Source of the DNA: Thecamonas trahens ATCC 50062
Taxonomy: Eukaryota > Apusozoa > Apusomonadida > Apusomonadidae
Assembly: GCF_000142905.1 (NCBI RefSeq)
Contig: NW_013657663.1
Location: 146,003 to 199,637 of the forward strand
Direction: 5' to 3'
DNA: 53,635 nucleotides
The number at the start of each line of letters is the position of its first letter. The stretch's first letter is position 1. Made by a program: the position numbers and the translations under genes. The notes below the pieces were generated by a model, which was given only the letters and a program-made list of their open reading frames with translations, was not told the origin of the DNA and did not search any database. This document shows positions 11,801 to 20,691 of the stretch, piece by piece.

Positions 11801-12504
11801 TGGCGCCTGTCGGGATGGCATGTGTGGCGGTGTACGTGGTCGGCCTACCGGCGTACTTTTTCGTGGCGCTGCGGCTCTCGCGCAACGCGCTACTCTCGCC
11901 GCAGACGCTGACGCGATATGGTGCGCTGTACCGGCTCTATCGTTTGCCTTTCTACTGGGGTGCCGTGGCCGAGCTCGGCAAGCGGCTCGCGATTGTGACC
12001 GCCGGTGTGTTTCTCTCCGAGTTCCAGCTGTCGCAGATCGCACTGCTACTGGCAGTACTGATGGCTGCGGCAATTGCTGTTCGAGCGCACGAGCCGTACT
12101 ACTTTCCACTGTACAACACGCTCGACTTTCGACTGACGGCCGTGCTTGTGGGCGTGGTCGTTCTGGGCTCGGGCTCGTACGCCGAGCGGCACCAGGGCGA
12201 GTCGCGCGCTCTGTTTGTGCTTCTTGTCGTGGCGCTGGTGGCGCTTGTCTGTGTCGCAGTCGTCGGACTCGTAGGCGATATCAAGCAGATTGCATCTGCG
12301 CGCCGCGGGCACGGTGGATATTCTGCGGCAGCCGAGCGAGAGGCGCAGGTCTTAGCGTATCTTGCGCGGCAGCTCCCAGACCTGAGCGGTAATCTACAGA
12401 ATTCCCTAGCTGGCGTCTGTGGTGAGGACGAGGACTCGTGGCGGGTTACCCTTGCTGGTGATGACGATGAGGGGGTTGCGATGGATGAATTGTCGATGCT
12501 GTAG
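5808..12504 (+). CDS. Giant receptor-like membrane protein: FG-GAP/VCBS repeats, beta-helix, Cys-rich stalk, multi-TM; two frameshifts
   Basis: About 2232 residues after repair. In order it has: a signal peptide with an (LG)n core (residues 1-30); many FG-GAP/VCBS-type repeats (about 40-1110) carrying V-G-D-V-D-x-D-G-x-x-D-V-V calcium-binding loops, as in beta-propellers; a right-handed beta-helix-like region rich in GGA(L/I)S and DS.F.DC (about 1130-1510); a Cys-rich segment with GCC2/GCC3 or ephrin-receptor-like look (CPPGW...CVECPAGKFS, about 1640-1795); then about eight membrane segments (1797-2160) and a short acidic cytosolic tail. The frame breaks near 7769-7771 (TTT, one T missing) and at 10684-10690 (C7, one C missing). 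In both places domain repeats continue across the break. A role as a large extracellular adhesion or sensing protein is inferred. Another gene of related build follows only 110 bases downstream. Confidence 0.85.
5848..5887 (+). repeat. Hexanucleotide (GGGGCT)n repeat encoding the signal-peptide core
   Basis: About seven in-frame copies of GGGGCT/CTGGGG encode an alternating Leu-Gly run. This run forms the hydrophobic core of the signal peptide of the FG-GAP protein. Confidence 0.9.
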
Positions 12505-12614
12505 TGCAGGCTCTCCCCGCAACCGAACCAGTCGCTCCGCGGATGCCGTGTAAATGAGGGCGTGCACCGGGGAGTCACACCTGCGGTTGGTTTTCGTCAC
12601 ACTTGGCTGCACGC

Positions 12615-15600
12615 ATGCTGCAACCAAGTGACACACTCGGCGACAAGCCGACGGAGGCGAGGGCGGTGCGCCGTGCAGCAGTGGTGGTGCTAGTCATGAC
12701 AGCAAGCATAGTGATGACCGTGAAGGCGGCAGGTGTGGCGGCGTCGCCGCTGAACACGTACAAGGTACCGGGTGCCCTTGCGTGGCAGGTGGCGGTCGAC
12801 GAACAGGTGGCGGTGCTCGGTGGAACGGTGGCGGCGCCCGGTCCAGACTTGATCGCGCTGCCGTGGCTGATGGTGTGTGCGCGAGATGGGACTCAATGCA
12901 CCGGCAGCGCCGTGAGTAATGCGACCGAGACGAGCGTACAGATGGCTGGTCTTGCCCTGGTGTCGACCAAGAGTGGGCGGATGGTCGCGCTGGCAATCAT
13001 CGCCACAGCCGGAGGTTCGCAGACCGGATCGGTGACGCTGTGGATGTGCAGCGAGATCAGTGTGGGTCTGGTGCCGGCATGTACCGCGCGCAACGTCTCG
13101 CTCGATAACGGCGTCTCACCGTTTTGGGAAGTCCATGTGGCAAGCGCTGAGGACGAAAGTGTGGTGCATGTGGTGGCTGTCGACGGCAGCAAAGTGGTGC
13201 TCGCGTCGTGCGATGTGGGTGCGAGTGATGCATGCGTCACCACCGTGGTTCAAAACCCGCCACCGGGTGGGCACGTCGAGCCGGTGGGGATGGTGGTTGC
13301 CGACGGATACGTACATGTTGCGATCGAGTGGGTGAGCCAGTCGGTGGCGGTTGAGCTGTGGCTCTTCAGCTGCGGCACAGGTGGCGGGGCGGGAGCCTGC
13401 TCTGGGCGGCTGGTGACGGGCTCGCCCGGTGGCTCGAACACCTTCTCGGCCATGCGCACCATGGCGGTGGATCGTGTCCGTGGAACAGTGACGATGGCAG
13501 TGGTGCCGGACGCGGCGACAAGCCAGTTTGTGGTTTGGCGCTGTGTGTACGGCTCGCCGGTTGGCCATGCGACACGTACACAGTGCAACGGGCAAAGGAG
13601 GTGAGATGGGTTACCATCACTGTCGACGAGGCAACCGGGCATAGCTTTGTCATGGTGGGTGATCTCGGCTACTCGGCGCCGTACCCGCTTGTGTGCGACA
13701 GTGCGTGGGACCGGTGTGTTGCGACAGTGGCAAACACGGCGGTGCCCGGGTGCAGCTCGTCGATTCGCGAAGGCGCGGCTGTGCTCGCACCAAGCTCGAC
13801 TGGGCTCGCCATGTGCTCACAAACCGGTTCAGTGAGCATGCTGCTCGCAAGCGTGCTCCCGTGCCACATATCGCACGACCTTCCGTTCTCGCTCGCTTGG
13901 ATCGCACCTTCGTATGACGTGGATTCACTCGCTTGGCGCGCCTCGGCGATCAGTTGTGCGCCGGGATACACCAAGCCGCCGTCATCGATGACATGCAACG
14001 CAAGCAGCCAGGCATGGGAGGCGGGACATCTCTGCACTTTTGACGCGGCACTACTGCAGATCAGATCACTCACGCACGAGGTGGCGGCCGGCGAGGTTGG
14101 GCGCTTTGCCGTGGCCGACAGCTCTAAGTTCGGGTTTCACGGGCCTGGGTCGACCACGCCGATGGCTTGGCAGGCAGATGGGTCGCGCGTAGCAAGCAGC
14201 TTCAACTATTCGAGTGTGGATGGGACTGGGGTCTTTGAGGCAAGCTTTGATGTGGGGCAAAAGGCCGGCGTGGACATCGGGTTTGAGCTCGGCGTCGACG
14301 GCCACAAGCTGGTGGCGGTGAACATGACGGTGGTGGCCAACCTGGACACGTTTGGCGGCGCAGTGAGCCACGACGGCAAGCTACTGGCACCAGCCGGGTC
14401 GCCGCCGACTGTGATCTTTGGCACAACGCTCAACATCAACATTACGCTCAAGGATGCCTACGGCAACCCACTGTGTCCTCATCCAGCGCCGTCGAGGTGC
14501 TCGGCAGTGTTGAACAGGATGGAGATTTCGATGAATGATGTGGTCTTTACGCCACAGCCGGTGCCAGACGGGCCAGATGGGCCTATGCACGGATGGGCGC
14601 AAGTGGCGCTTCCACAGGCAGACACCGAGTATCAGCTTGTGGTGCAGTTCAACGGGGTGCTCGTTCAAGGTGCACCGTTTCCGGTCCAGGCCAGCAGTCA
14701 AGCAATTTGCAAGCCTGGGCAACGTGTGAGTGGGACGAATTGTATCGAGTGCCGCGCGTCGACGTACTCGGAGAGCGATACCGCTGCTGTTTGCACCGAT
14801 TGTGCTCCCGGAAGCGCCGGGCCTGCAGGATCGCCGAGCTGGCGCGAGTGTCTATGCAAGCCGGATTTCTATGTGCTCGGCGAGCGGGAGCGTGGCGAGC
14901 GGTGTGAAGAGTGTCCCGAGGGCGGTGTTTGCCTCGGCAACAGCTCTTGGCCGTATGCAGCGCATGGCTTCTACTCGTCAAGCTCGCCGCGGTATTTTAT
15001 CGAGTGCGGCGAAGACGAGGAAGAGGCCGAGGCGAGGTGTCTTGGGCACGATCTGTGTGGCCAAGAGTACGCTGACCGGCTTTGCAGCGCGTGCCGAGAC
15101 GGTTTCTACCGGGCAGGCGAGGATTGCCATGGGTGCGGACGAGTGTCGGGGCCCGGGGCACTTGCTGGTGGTGGCTTTGTCATTGCCACGTTCCTCTGTG
15201 TCTTGTTCTGGGTCCTGCTCTCGGAGCAGAGCATCGGCCAGGGCGAAGGGCGTGTCCATGGCCAGCTAGCGCGAGCACCGGGGCTGCGTGGACTGATCCG
15301 CTGGGCCGCGCAGTGGGCGATGCTGCTCTGGCGCGAAGCGTTGCTGATGGTGGCAGAGACGGCGGCTGTACTTGCGCTGGTCCTTATAGGGCTAGGCGAG
15401 GCATACGAGCTTGCTGTGCTCTTTGTGGGCCTCAGCGTTGTGGTGGTCTTTCTCGGAGTCCGGCGCGCGGCAGCACACAACGCAGCGGCAGCGGACGGGC
15501 GGCAGGTGTACTCATCCGTGCAGTCGGGTGGGAGTGCCGAGTCGAGCTCGAGCGCCGAGTCCGAGGTCTCGCTCGAGGTTGAGCATGTGGAGGCGGCGAT

Positions 15601-16555
15601 GAAGACGAGCGTCATCTTTCTGCAGACGCTGGCGACGATTAACGAGGCTTTTGACGAGGTCAAGTGGACGTCGTGGGGGCAGCGGCTGCTGCGGGGCGCG
15701 CAGCGAATCAACGTGCAGATCTCCGGGCTCGAATGCTATGGTATTTCGTACGCCGGACAGTTCTACATTCTCCTTGCGCTCGTGCCGTGCATCTGGGCGG
15801 TGGTGTGCGTGGCTGGGCTTGTGACGCGGGTGAGCTCGGCACCGCGACGACTCGGCGAGGGCATGTGGCGGCTGTGCGCAGCAACGGTGTACTTTTTTGC
15901 GTATCCGGTGGCGGAAGCGTGCTTTGCGGTCTTTGCGTGCATACCAGAGCCAATTCCCAACCCTGAAGCCTCTTATCTAGCGGGCGCGCCGTGGATCAAA
16001 TGCGGTGGGCATGTGCAGGTGCAACTCGCCGGCGTTGCAGCTGTGGCCCTGGTGGTGCTTATGGCCATCATGGGCGTGATGGGCTGGAGTGTGTGGCAGC
16101 GCGGCGGTGTTGTGCCGTACGGTGCGGTGCGGTTCCTGACTGATGGGCTGGAGCCGGAGCGGTGGTGGTACGAAGGAGCGGTGATGGTGCGGCGGCTTGC
16201 GTTTGCGCTTGTGGCGGCGGTTCTCCCGCGCGGCTCGGTGTTTGTGGCACCAATGCTCCTTGTGCTGCTCCTGGGTGGGATAGTATCGTGTATGGCGTGG
16301 CGGCCGTACGAGAACCGGGCGGCGCTCACGATGGACGTGGCACAGCTTGTGGTCAGTGCGTTTGTGGTGGTGAGCGTGCAGAATTTGCAGGAGACCCGCG
16401 ATACGGGTTCGATTGTGGGTATGACGGTATTGCTCACGGCTGCCATTGGTGCCGTGCTCGGATACATGTGTGTCTACGTGGCCCATCCGATTGTGACGCT
16501 GGTCAAGGGCTCGCGGGGCAAGGCTGGTCACAACGCCGGGTACGATTCGCTGTGA
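12615..16555 (+). CDS. Large receptor-like membrane protein: ectodomain with filamin-like/Cys-rich modules and multi-TM; one frameshift
   Basis: About 1313 residues after repair. An N-terminal hydrophobic segment (VVVLVMTASIVMTVKAAG) is followed by a repetitive ectodomain (about 40-440) whose V-A-x-D and W-x-C pattern may be a beta-propeller. A sushi-like Cys segment (SCAPGYTKPPSSMTC) comes next, then a filamin/Ig-like stretch (about 490-690, with LKDAYGNPL). GCC2/GCC3-like Cys repeats follow (about 695-845), and then several membrane segments (850-1295). The break is at AAA 13594-13596: one more A turns CNGQRR-stop into CNGQKEVRWVTITVDEATG. The membrane part carries the WWYEGAV..RRLAF and RPYENRA pattern, comparable to FYWGAVAELGKRLAI and EPYYFPLYN in the preceding gene. 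The two proteins thus share a Cys-rich-plus-TM module. An open frame exists from TTG at 12603, but ATG at 12615 is chosen. Ligand and signalling output are unknown. Confidence 0.82.
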
Positions 16556-16690
16556 TGGTCGCAAATGCGTGTGATTGTTCTGGGGAACGATTTGGAGTGT
16601 TCTTGCACGCGAGCCAAGAAAAAGGCAGCACAGAAGCAGAACGGCTTCCTGGCAAGGTAGAGATACAGCAAAGCACGCCAAAGAATAGGA

Positions 16691-17848
16691 ATGAGCTGTA
16701 GTGCAAGTGACCAAGGCAACTCACTGGAGGGTAGTCATCCATCGGGCTCGCCGCACCTGGTGGGACTCGTAGTGACGGGAGGCGATGTCAAGGAGATCTG
16801 CGCCGCACTGGCGCCCGAGGCCGCTCCGTGGGACAAGGACGTGATGAAGGTGCGGCGCGTGCCGACAGGATGGAACAACTGTGTGTTTCTGGTCGAGGGT
16901 AGCGACACACGGTTTGCATTGCGAGTGTCGGCGATGTCTTGGCCGGAGCGGAAGCACGTGCAGGAGCTCAAGTTGCTGCAGGCACTCCCGATGCTGCTTC
17001 CTAGCGTCCGGCTGCCGGTAGTGCGCGGACATGATGTGGAGGGCAAGGCGGTTGCGCAGTGCGAGGTTCGGTCACTGCTGATGGACGCGGTGGACGGCGA
17101 GTGCATGGTGGATGTGTGGGGCGCGATGAGCAATGCGGCGCAAGAACGCGCGCTAGCGCAGATGGTCGCAGTGATCGCGGCGCTGCAGGCCGTGGTCTTT
17201 CCGCGAGCTGGCGCGGTGGATATGACAAGCGATGTGGTGGGTGAGGCCAACATTACACCAGCATTCGATAACGAGTGGATGGGCACGCCGGCGCGGGTAC
17301 AGCAGTACTACGAGGCGCGACTGGAGTACATGTACGAACGCTCGAAGAAGAGCCAGGGGATGGCGGCGATGCACGAGGCGGCGGACGAAGCGTATCGCGT
17401 GGCCAGGGAAGTGCTTGCGAGAGTGGATCTCGACAAAGGATCGCGGATGGTGCTCTCACATGGCGATCTCGCCTTCCGCAACGTGATGGTTGACTGCAAG
17501 ACCGGCGAGCTGCAGGCGGTGCTCGATTGGGAGTGGGGCTGCTCGGCGCCGATCGAGGTCGATCTCCTGGACGGCTTTGACGATCTGGAAGACGTGAGCA
17601 AGCAGGCGCGGCGCGAGCTCCTCGACCGTCTTGCACCGCACTTTGAGGCACTTGGTGAGAGCGTGGTCCACTACGGCAACATGCCGAACTTTGCGGTCCG
17701 CGAGGCGCTCTTCGCCGTCTTTGATCAGCTCTCGCCATGGGACATGACAACCGCGAGCGAGAGCGAGCTTCCTGCGATTGCCGACAGGGCACGGGCGGGG
17801 CTCGGTTCTGCTGTGGCACGGCTGCGGGAGGTCGGATTGGGTCAGTAA
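16691..17848 (+). CDS. APH-fold small-molecule kinase (aminoglycoside phosphotransferase / choline kinase-like)
   Basis: 385 residues. The catalytic loop LSHGDLAFRNVMVD shows the HGDxxxxN Brenner motif, with catalytic Asp near residue 259 and metal-binding Asn near 264. VLDWEWG near 279 is the DFG-equivalent Asp motif. The N-lobe has VPTGWNNCVFLVEG followed by FALRVS, as in the nucleotide-binding strands of this fold. Eukaryotic members phosphorylate metabolites such as choline, ethanolamine, fructosamine or methylthioribose. The substrate here cannot be read from sequence, and the name does not imply antibiotic resistance. It follows the receptor-like gene by 135 bases and precedes the glycosyltransferase on the same strand. 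Confidence 0.82.
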   Translation: MSCSASDQGNSLEGSHPSGSPHLVGLVVTGGDVKEICAALAPEAAPWDKDVMKVRRVPTGWNNCVFLVEGSDTRFALRVSAMSWPERKHVQELKLLQALPMLLPSVRLPVVRGHDVEGKAVAQCEVRSLLMDAVDGECMVDVWGAMSNAAQERALAQMVAVIAALQAVVFPRAGAVDMTSDVVGEANITPAFDNEWMGTPARVQQYYEARLEYMYERSKKSQGMAAMHEAADEAYRVAREVLARVDLDKGSRMVLSHGDLAFRNVMVDCKTGELQAVLDWEWGCSAPIEVDLLDGFDDLEDVSKQARRELLDRLAPHFEALGESVVHYGNMPNFAVREALFAVFDQLSPWDMTTASESELPAIADRARAGLGSAVARLREVGLGQ

Positions 17849-17963
17849 ACGAGCAGCGGGCGGAGGAAGGAGGAGGAGCGGGCGGGCGGGGGCGGTGGGC
17901 GCGCAGCGAGACGGCGGGGCAGCACTCGACTCGGGATTGGACGGGCGGCGAGTTTGTGGTGTG

Positions 17964-19000
17964 ATGCGTGTGGGCCTTGTGGGGAGCATGCGAAAGGGGA
18001 CCGGTAACCGAACGACTGCGCTGCGTGTTGCGGCGGCGCTGGCAGGTGTGGGCGAGGTGGTGCTGGTCGACGTGGCGAGCGAGGACGGCGGGGAGTGGCC
18101 GGCGGACGTGCCTGCGCCCGACGTGGCGCTGGGCATCCATGCCTTTCGATCGGCGGAGGTCCTCTCCTCACTCGGCTGTCCATACGCGGTGATCTTTGGC
18201 GGAACGGACGTGAACGAGGCTGAGGTCTTTGCCAAGCATCCGGTCCGTGGGCCGGTGATGCGGGCGGCGCTGGAGGGCGCGCATGCATGCGTTGCCTTTA
18301 GCGAGTCGGTGGTGGCGGCCGGCGAGGCGCTCGGCCTGCCGATGCCCGGGCTAATGGTCATTCCGCCCGAAGTGGGTGTACCGGAGGTGGATGTCGAGGC
18401 GCTAGAGGCTAGCGCTCCGGCGCTGGCGGCGCTGGCGCCGCAGTCGTACGCGCTGCTCCTCGCCTCTTTCCGCAGCGTCAAGGATCCCGGGTTTCTGCTG
18501 AGCGCGTGGCGGCAGGCGTGGAAGAGCGGGCTGACGGGCGGGCTGGAGCTGGTTGTGGTCGGCCCGGTGCTGGATCGCGGTGTGCTGGACGCGGCGATGG
18601 CTGCGGGGGGTGCCAAGCCGCGTCGTCGCCAGGGGTGCTGGCGACCGGGCCGGGCATTGTGCTCCACGACTGCGTTTCCCACGGCGCGGCGATGGCGCTC
18701 CTTGCGAATGCGCGGGTTCTGCTCAACACCTCGCACTCGGAAGGCCTGGCCAACGCGGTGCTCGAGGCCGCCGCGCTAGGCATCCCGCTTGCGCTGCGGG
18801 CTTCGGCATCGAACACAGCGTACGCCGCAGACCATCCAACCGTGGCGCTCTTCTCCGATCCAAACGAAGCGATTGCGATTGTGGCCGACCTTGCGGGTCA
18901 GCCGAACGAGAGCAGCATGCCAGCTCATGCCGCAAGCGGGGAAAGCAGAGAAGCGCTCGCGTACTGCAGTCTTGTCCGAGGCATAGCTGGCCATGGGTGA
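17964..19000 (+). CDS. GLT1D1: Glycosyltransferase family 4/1, GLT1D1-like; one frameshift
   Basis: 345 residues after repair, close to the 346 of human GLT1D1. Shared landmarks are the N-terminal GNRTTALRV (human GNAVTAQRV), CPYAVIFGGTDVNE near residue 79 (human FGVIFGGTDVNE), FRSVKDPGFLL (human LRQVKDPLYLV) and NTSHSEGLANAVLEAAALGIPL in the GT-B C-terminal nucleotide-sugar site. Members transfer a sugar from an activated donor, but the GLT1D1 substrate is not well defined. Six G at 18605-18610 need one more G. The repaired frame reads through VLATGPGIVLHD to the stop at 18998-19000. The ATG at 17964 follows about 115 bases of G-rich spacer after the kinase gene. Confidence 0.88.
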
Positions 19001-19051
19001 GCGAGTAAAGGACGGGTGGGAAGAGGGAAGACTCGACTGACGTCAGAGAGC

Positions 19052-20051
19052 ATGTACGACGGGGCCGACGCATGGGGGCTGTATCTGGTCTCGCTGCTGG
19101 GCACGGGGGTGTTCTTTGTACTGCTGACACTCTGTGTGGGTACGTGGGGGTTTGTGTGTGTGGGGGGGGGGGGGGGGGGGGGGGAGAGGGGACGGGCAAG
19201 GGGCGTGGAGGGGGAGGAGGGGGCGGCGGAAGCGGTAGGGATGGGGAACTGACGAGTGGATGATGGGCGGGAATGGCGATGGGATTGGGTGGCGATGATG
19301 GCGGTGGCGGTGGCGGTGCGGGGGGATGGGGGGAATGGGGGGGAATGGGCATGTTGGCCGTACTGCTGGGGACCGGGGACTGGGGCACCGGGAATCGGGG
19401 GACTACGGACTGGCTCGATCGCACTGTTCCTCGATATGGCGGACGATGGACGTGGATGACATGGTGGGACAGCATGCGGGCTGTACTACCTGGCGGAGCT
19501 GGTGGAAGAGTACACGATGCTGACCAAGATGATCATCAGGTGGATCATTGTGGGCGTGGTGGGAGTGCGGGCGTGTGTGGCTTGTTGATGGACTGCCGCT
19601 GCTGCCGACGATGTGGGGTCTGGCAGCGCATGCGGTGTATGCATCAAACCTGGCCACGTTTCCGTTTATCCCGCTGGTGTCAGCCAAGACGGTGGCGTCG
19701 GTGGTGGGACTCGGGCTCGACCACTGGATGTGGTTCCGCTACTTTTCATCGACGTGGTACCCGTTCTCGTTTGTCATCTCGTACTTTGGACTGTGCATCT
19801 GGCTCGTGCCGTTCCTGTTCTTCATCTCATCGTCGGCCAACGACACGGCGCTGCCGATGCCCGGCGCGTCGGCGGCGATGGGCGGCATCGACCATGGCGC
19901 TGGACGTGGGTCTGGCGTCGCAGCCGGTGCAGCCGGTCTCGCTGCGGCGTCCAAGTCGTGGATCACCACCATTCTGGACGCCATCAACGAGGCTATACAC
20001 TCGATGACGTCGGGCGGGCCGTCACGAGCGCGCTCGGCGCACTTTGACTGA
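19052..20051 (+). CDS. TEX261: TEX261/SVP26 family ER-Golgi membrane protein, two exons, one frameshift
   Basis: Exon 1 is 19052-19139 and exon 2 is 19473-20051. The joined product is about 221 residues (human 196). The splice joint gives VACGLYYLAELVEEYT, matching AAGLYYLAELIEEYT of TEX261. Further matches are NLATFPFIPL, a WYPFSFVISYFGLCIWLVPFLFF segment (family [23 protein letters not shown]) and four or so membrane spans. Yeast Svp26 acts as a COPII adaptor for export of Golgi mannosyltransferases from the ER. Exon 2 loses frame between about 19550 and 19585. Here one base must be removed (for example one G of GGG), so that VGV..VWLVDGLPLLPTMWG is continuous. The C-terminus is a low-complexity Gly/Ala tail followed by ITTILDAINEAIHS. 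Confidence 0.87.
19140..19472 (+). other. Intron of the TEX261-like gene
   Basis: A 333-nt intron with donor GTACGT and acceptor GGACAG, phase 1. It holds a run of 23 G at 19162-19184 preceded by (TG)n, plus further G-rich sequence. Family alignment fixes the boundaries. Confidence 0.85.
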
Positions 20052-20123
20052 TGATGCTGCGCCCGCGCGGATGGCTCCCGGCTGACGGGGTCAGGCCGCA
20101 GTAAAGACAGCAGCGCCAAACGT
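20052..20123. other. Convergent spacer between TEX261-like and EF-hand-like genes
   Basis: Only 72 bases separate the two stop codons. No hairpin or clear polyadenylation signal was recognised. Confidence 0.5.
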
Positions 20124-20507
20124 TTACTCGTCAGACGAATCGTTGCCGCCGGCGGTGGCAGCAGCCGAGAGAAGACCAAAGGCCTCGAGCAGGAAGTAGT
20201 CCTCGTCGACCGAGGTCTCGGCAAACTGAGTGTAGGCGAGCTTGAAGCCCTCAAAGGTGACGCCTGCAGCGTTGATGTAGTCGCCTAGCACGGCGTACTC
20301 GCCCATGGCCTGCAACGAGAGGTCAACCTGGGACGCCGCGACAGTGCGGCTCACGTCCTGGGTGGCGCAGATGACCTCGAGCATGCCATCGCGCGAGAGC
20401 CGCGCACTGCCGCCGGAAAACGAGTCGAAGATGGCGCGGAGCTTGGCGTCGTCGCCCGGCGTGGCGGGTGTGGGCAGCGGAAGAAACGATGTGGTTTCGG
20501 CAGGCAT
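20124..20507 (-). CDS. Small EF-hand-like protein, function unknown
   Basis: 127 residues starting MPAETTSFLPLP. The pattern KLRAIFDSFSGGSARLSRDGMLEVI followed by GVTFEGFKLAYTQF resembles a pair of degenerate EF-hands, with helix-loop-helix spacing and the F..F and L..D.F positions. The loops lack most calcium-ligating residues. The C-terminus is acidic (DDSSDE-like). An upstream in-frame extension exists, but it overlaps the non-coding region after the Ser/Pro-repeat gene and has no conserved look, so the ATG at 20505-20507 is preferred. It might be a calmodulin-like or regulatory-subunit protein. The family call is tentative. Confidence 0.6.
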   Translation of the reverse strand: MPAETTSFLPLPTPATPGDDAKLRAIFDSFSGGSARLSRDGMLEVICATQDVSRTVAASQVDLSLQAMGEYAVLGDYINAAGVTFEGFKLAYTQFAETSVDEDYFLLEAFGLLSAAATAGGNDSSDE

Positions 20508-20691
20508 AGCTAGGTCCTGATGTGTGGGAATAGGCGAGGTGAAGAGTTCAATGACAGTATGCGGGCTGTGCACTCTGCGAGTGTGGTGAGCGGAGACGTG
20601 CGGGTTTTCTTGCCGCCGCCAGTGCGCACCCGTTTGCGCCCGTTTGGGGAATTTCTTCGCAGCGGCCCCAAACAGGCGGAGCCGGCCCAGC

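Noticed and set aside
16691-17848. Acquired antibiotic-resistance gene or bacterial contamination
   Set aside because: The APH fold is widespread in eukaryotes, base composition matches neighbours, and no mobile-element signs flank it.
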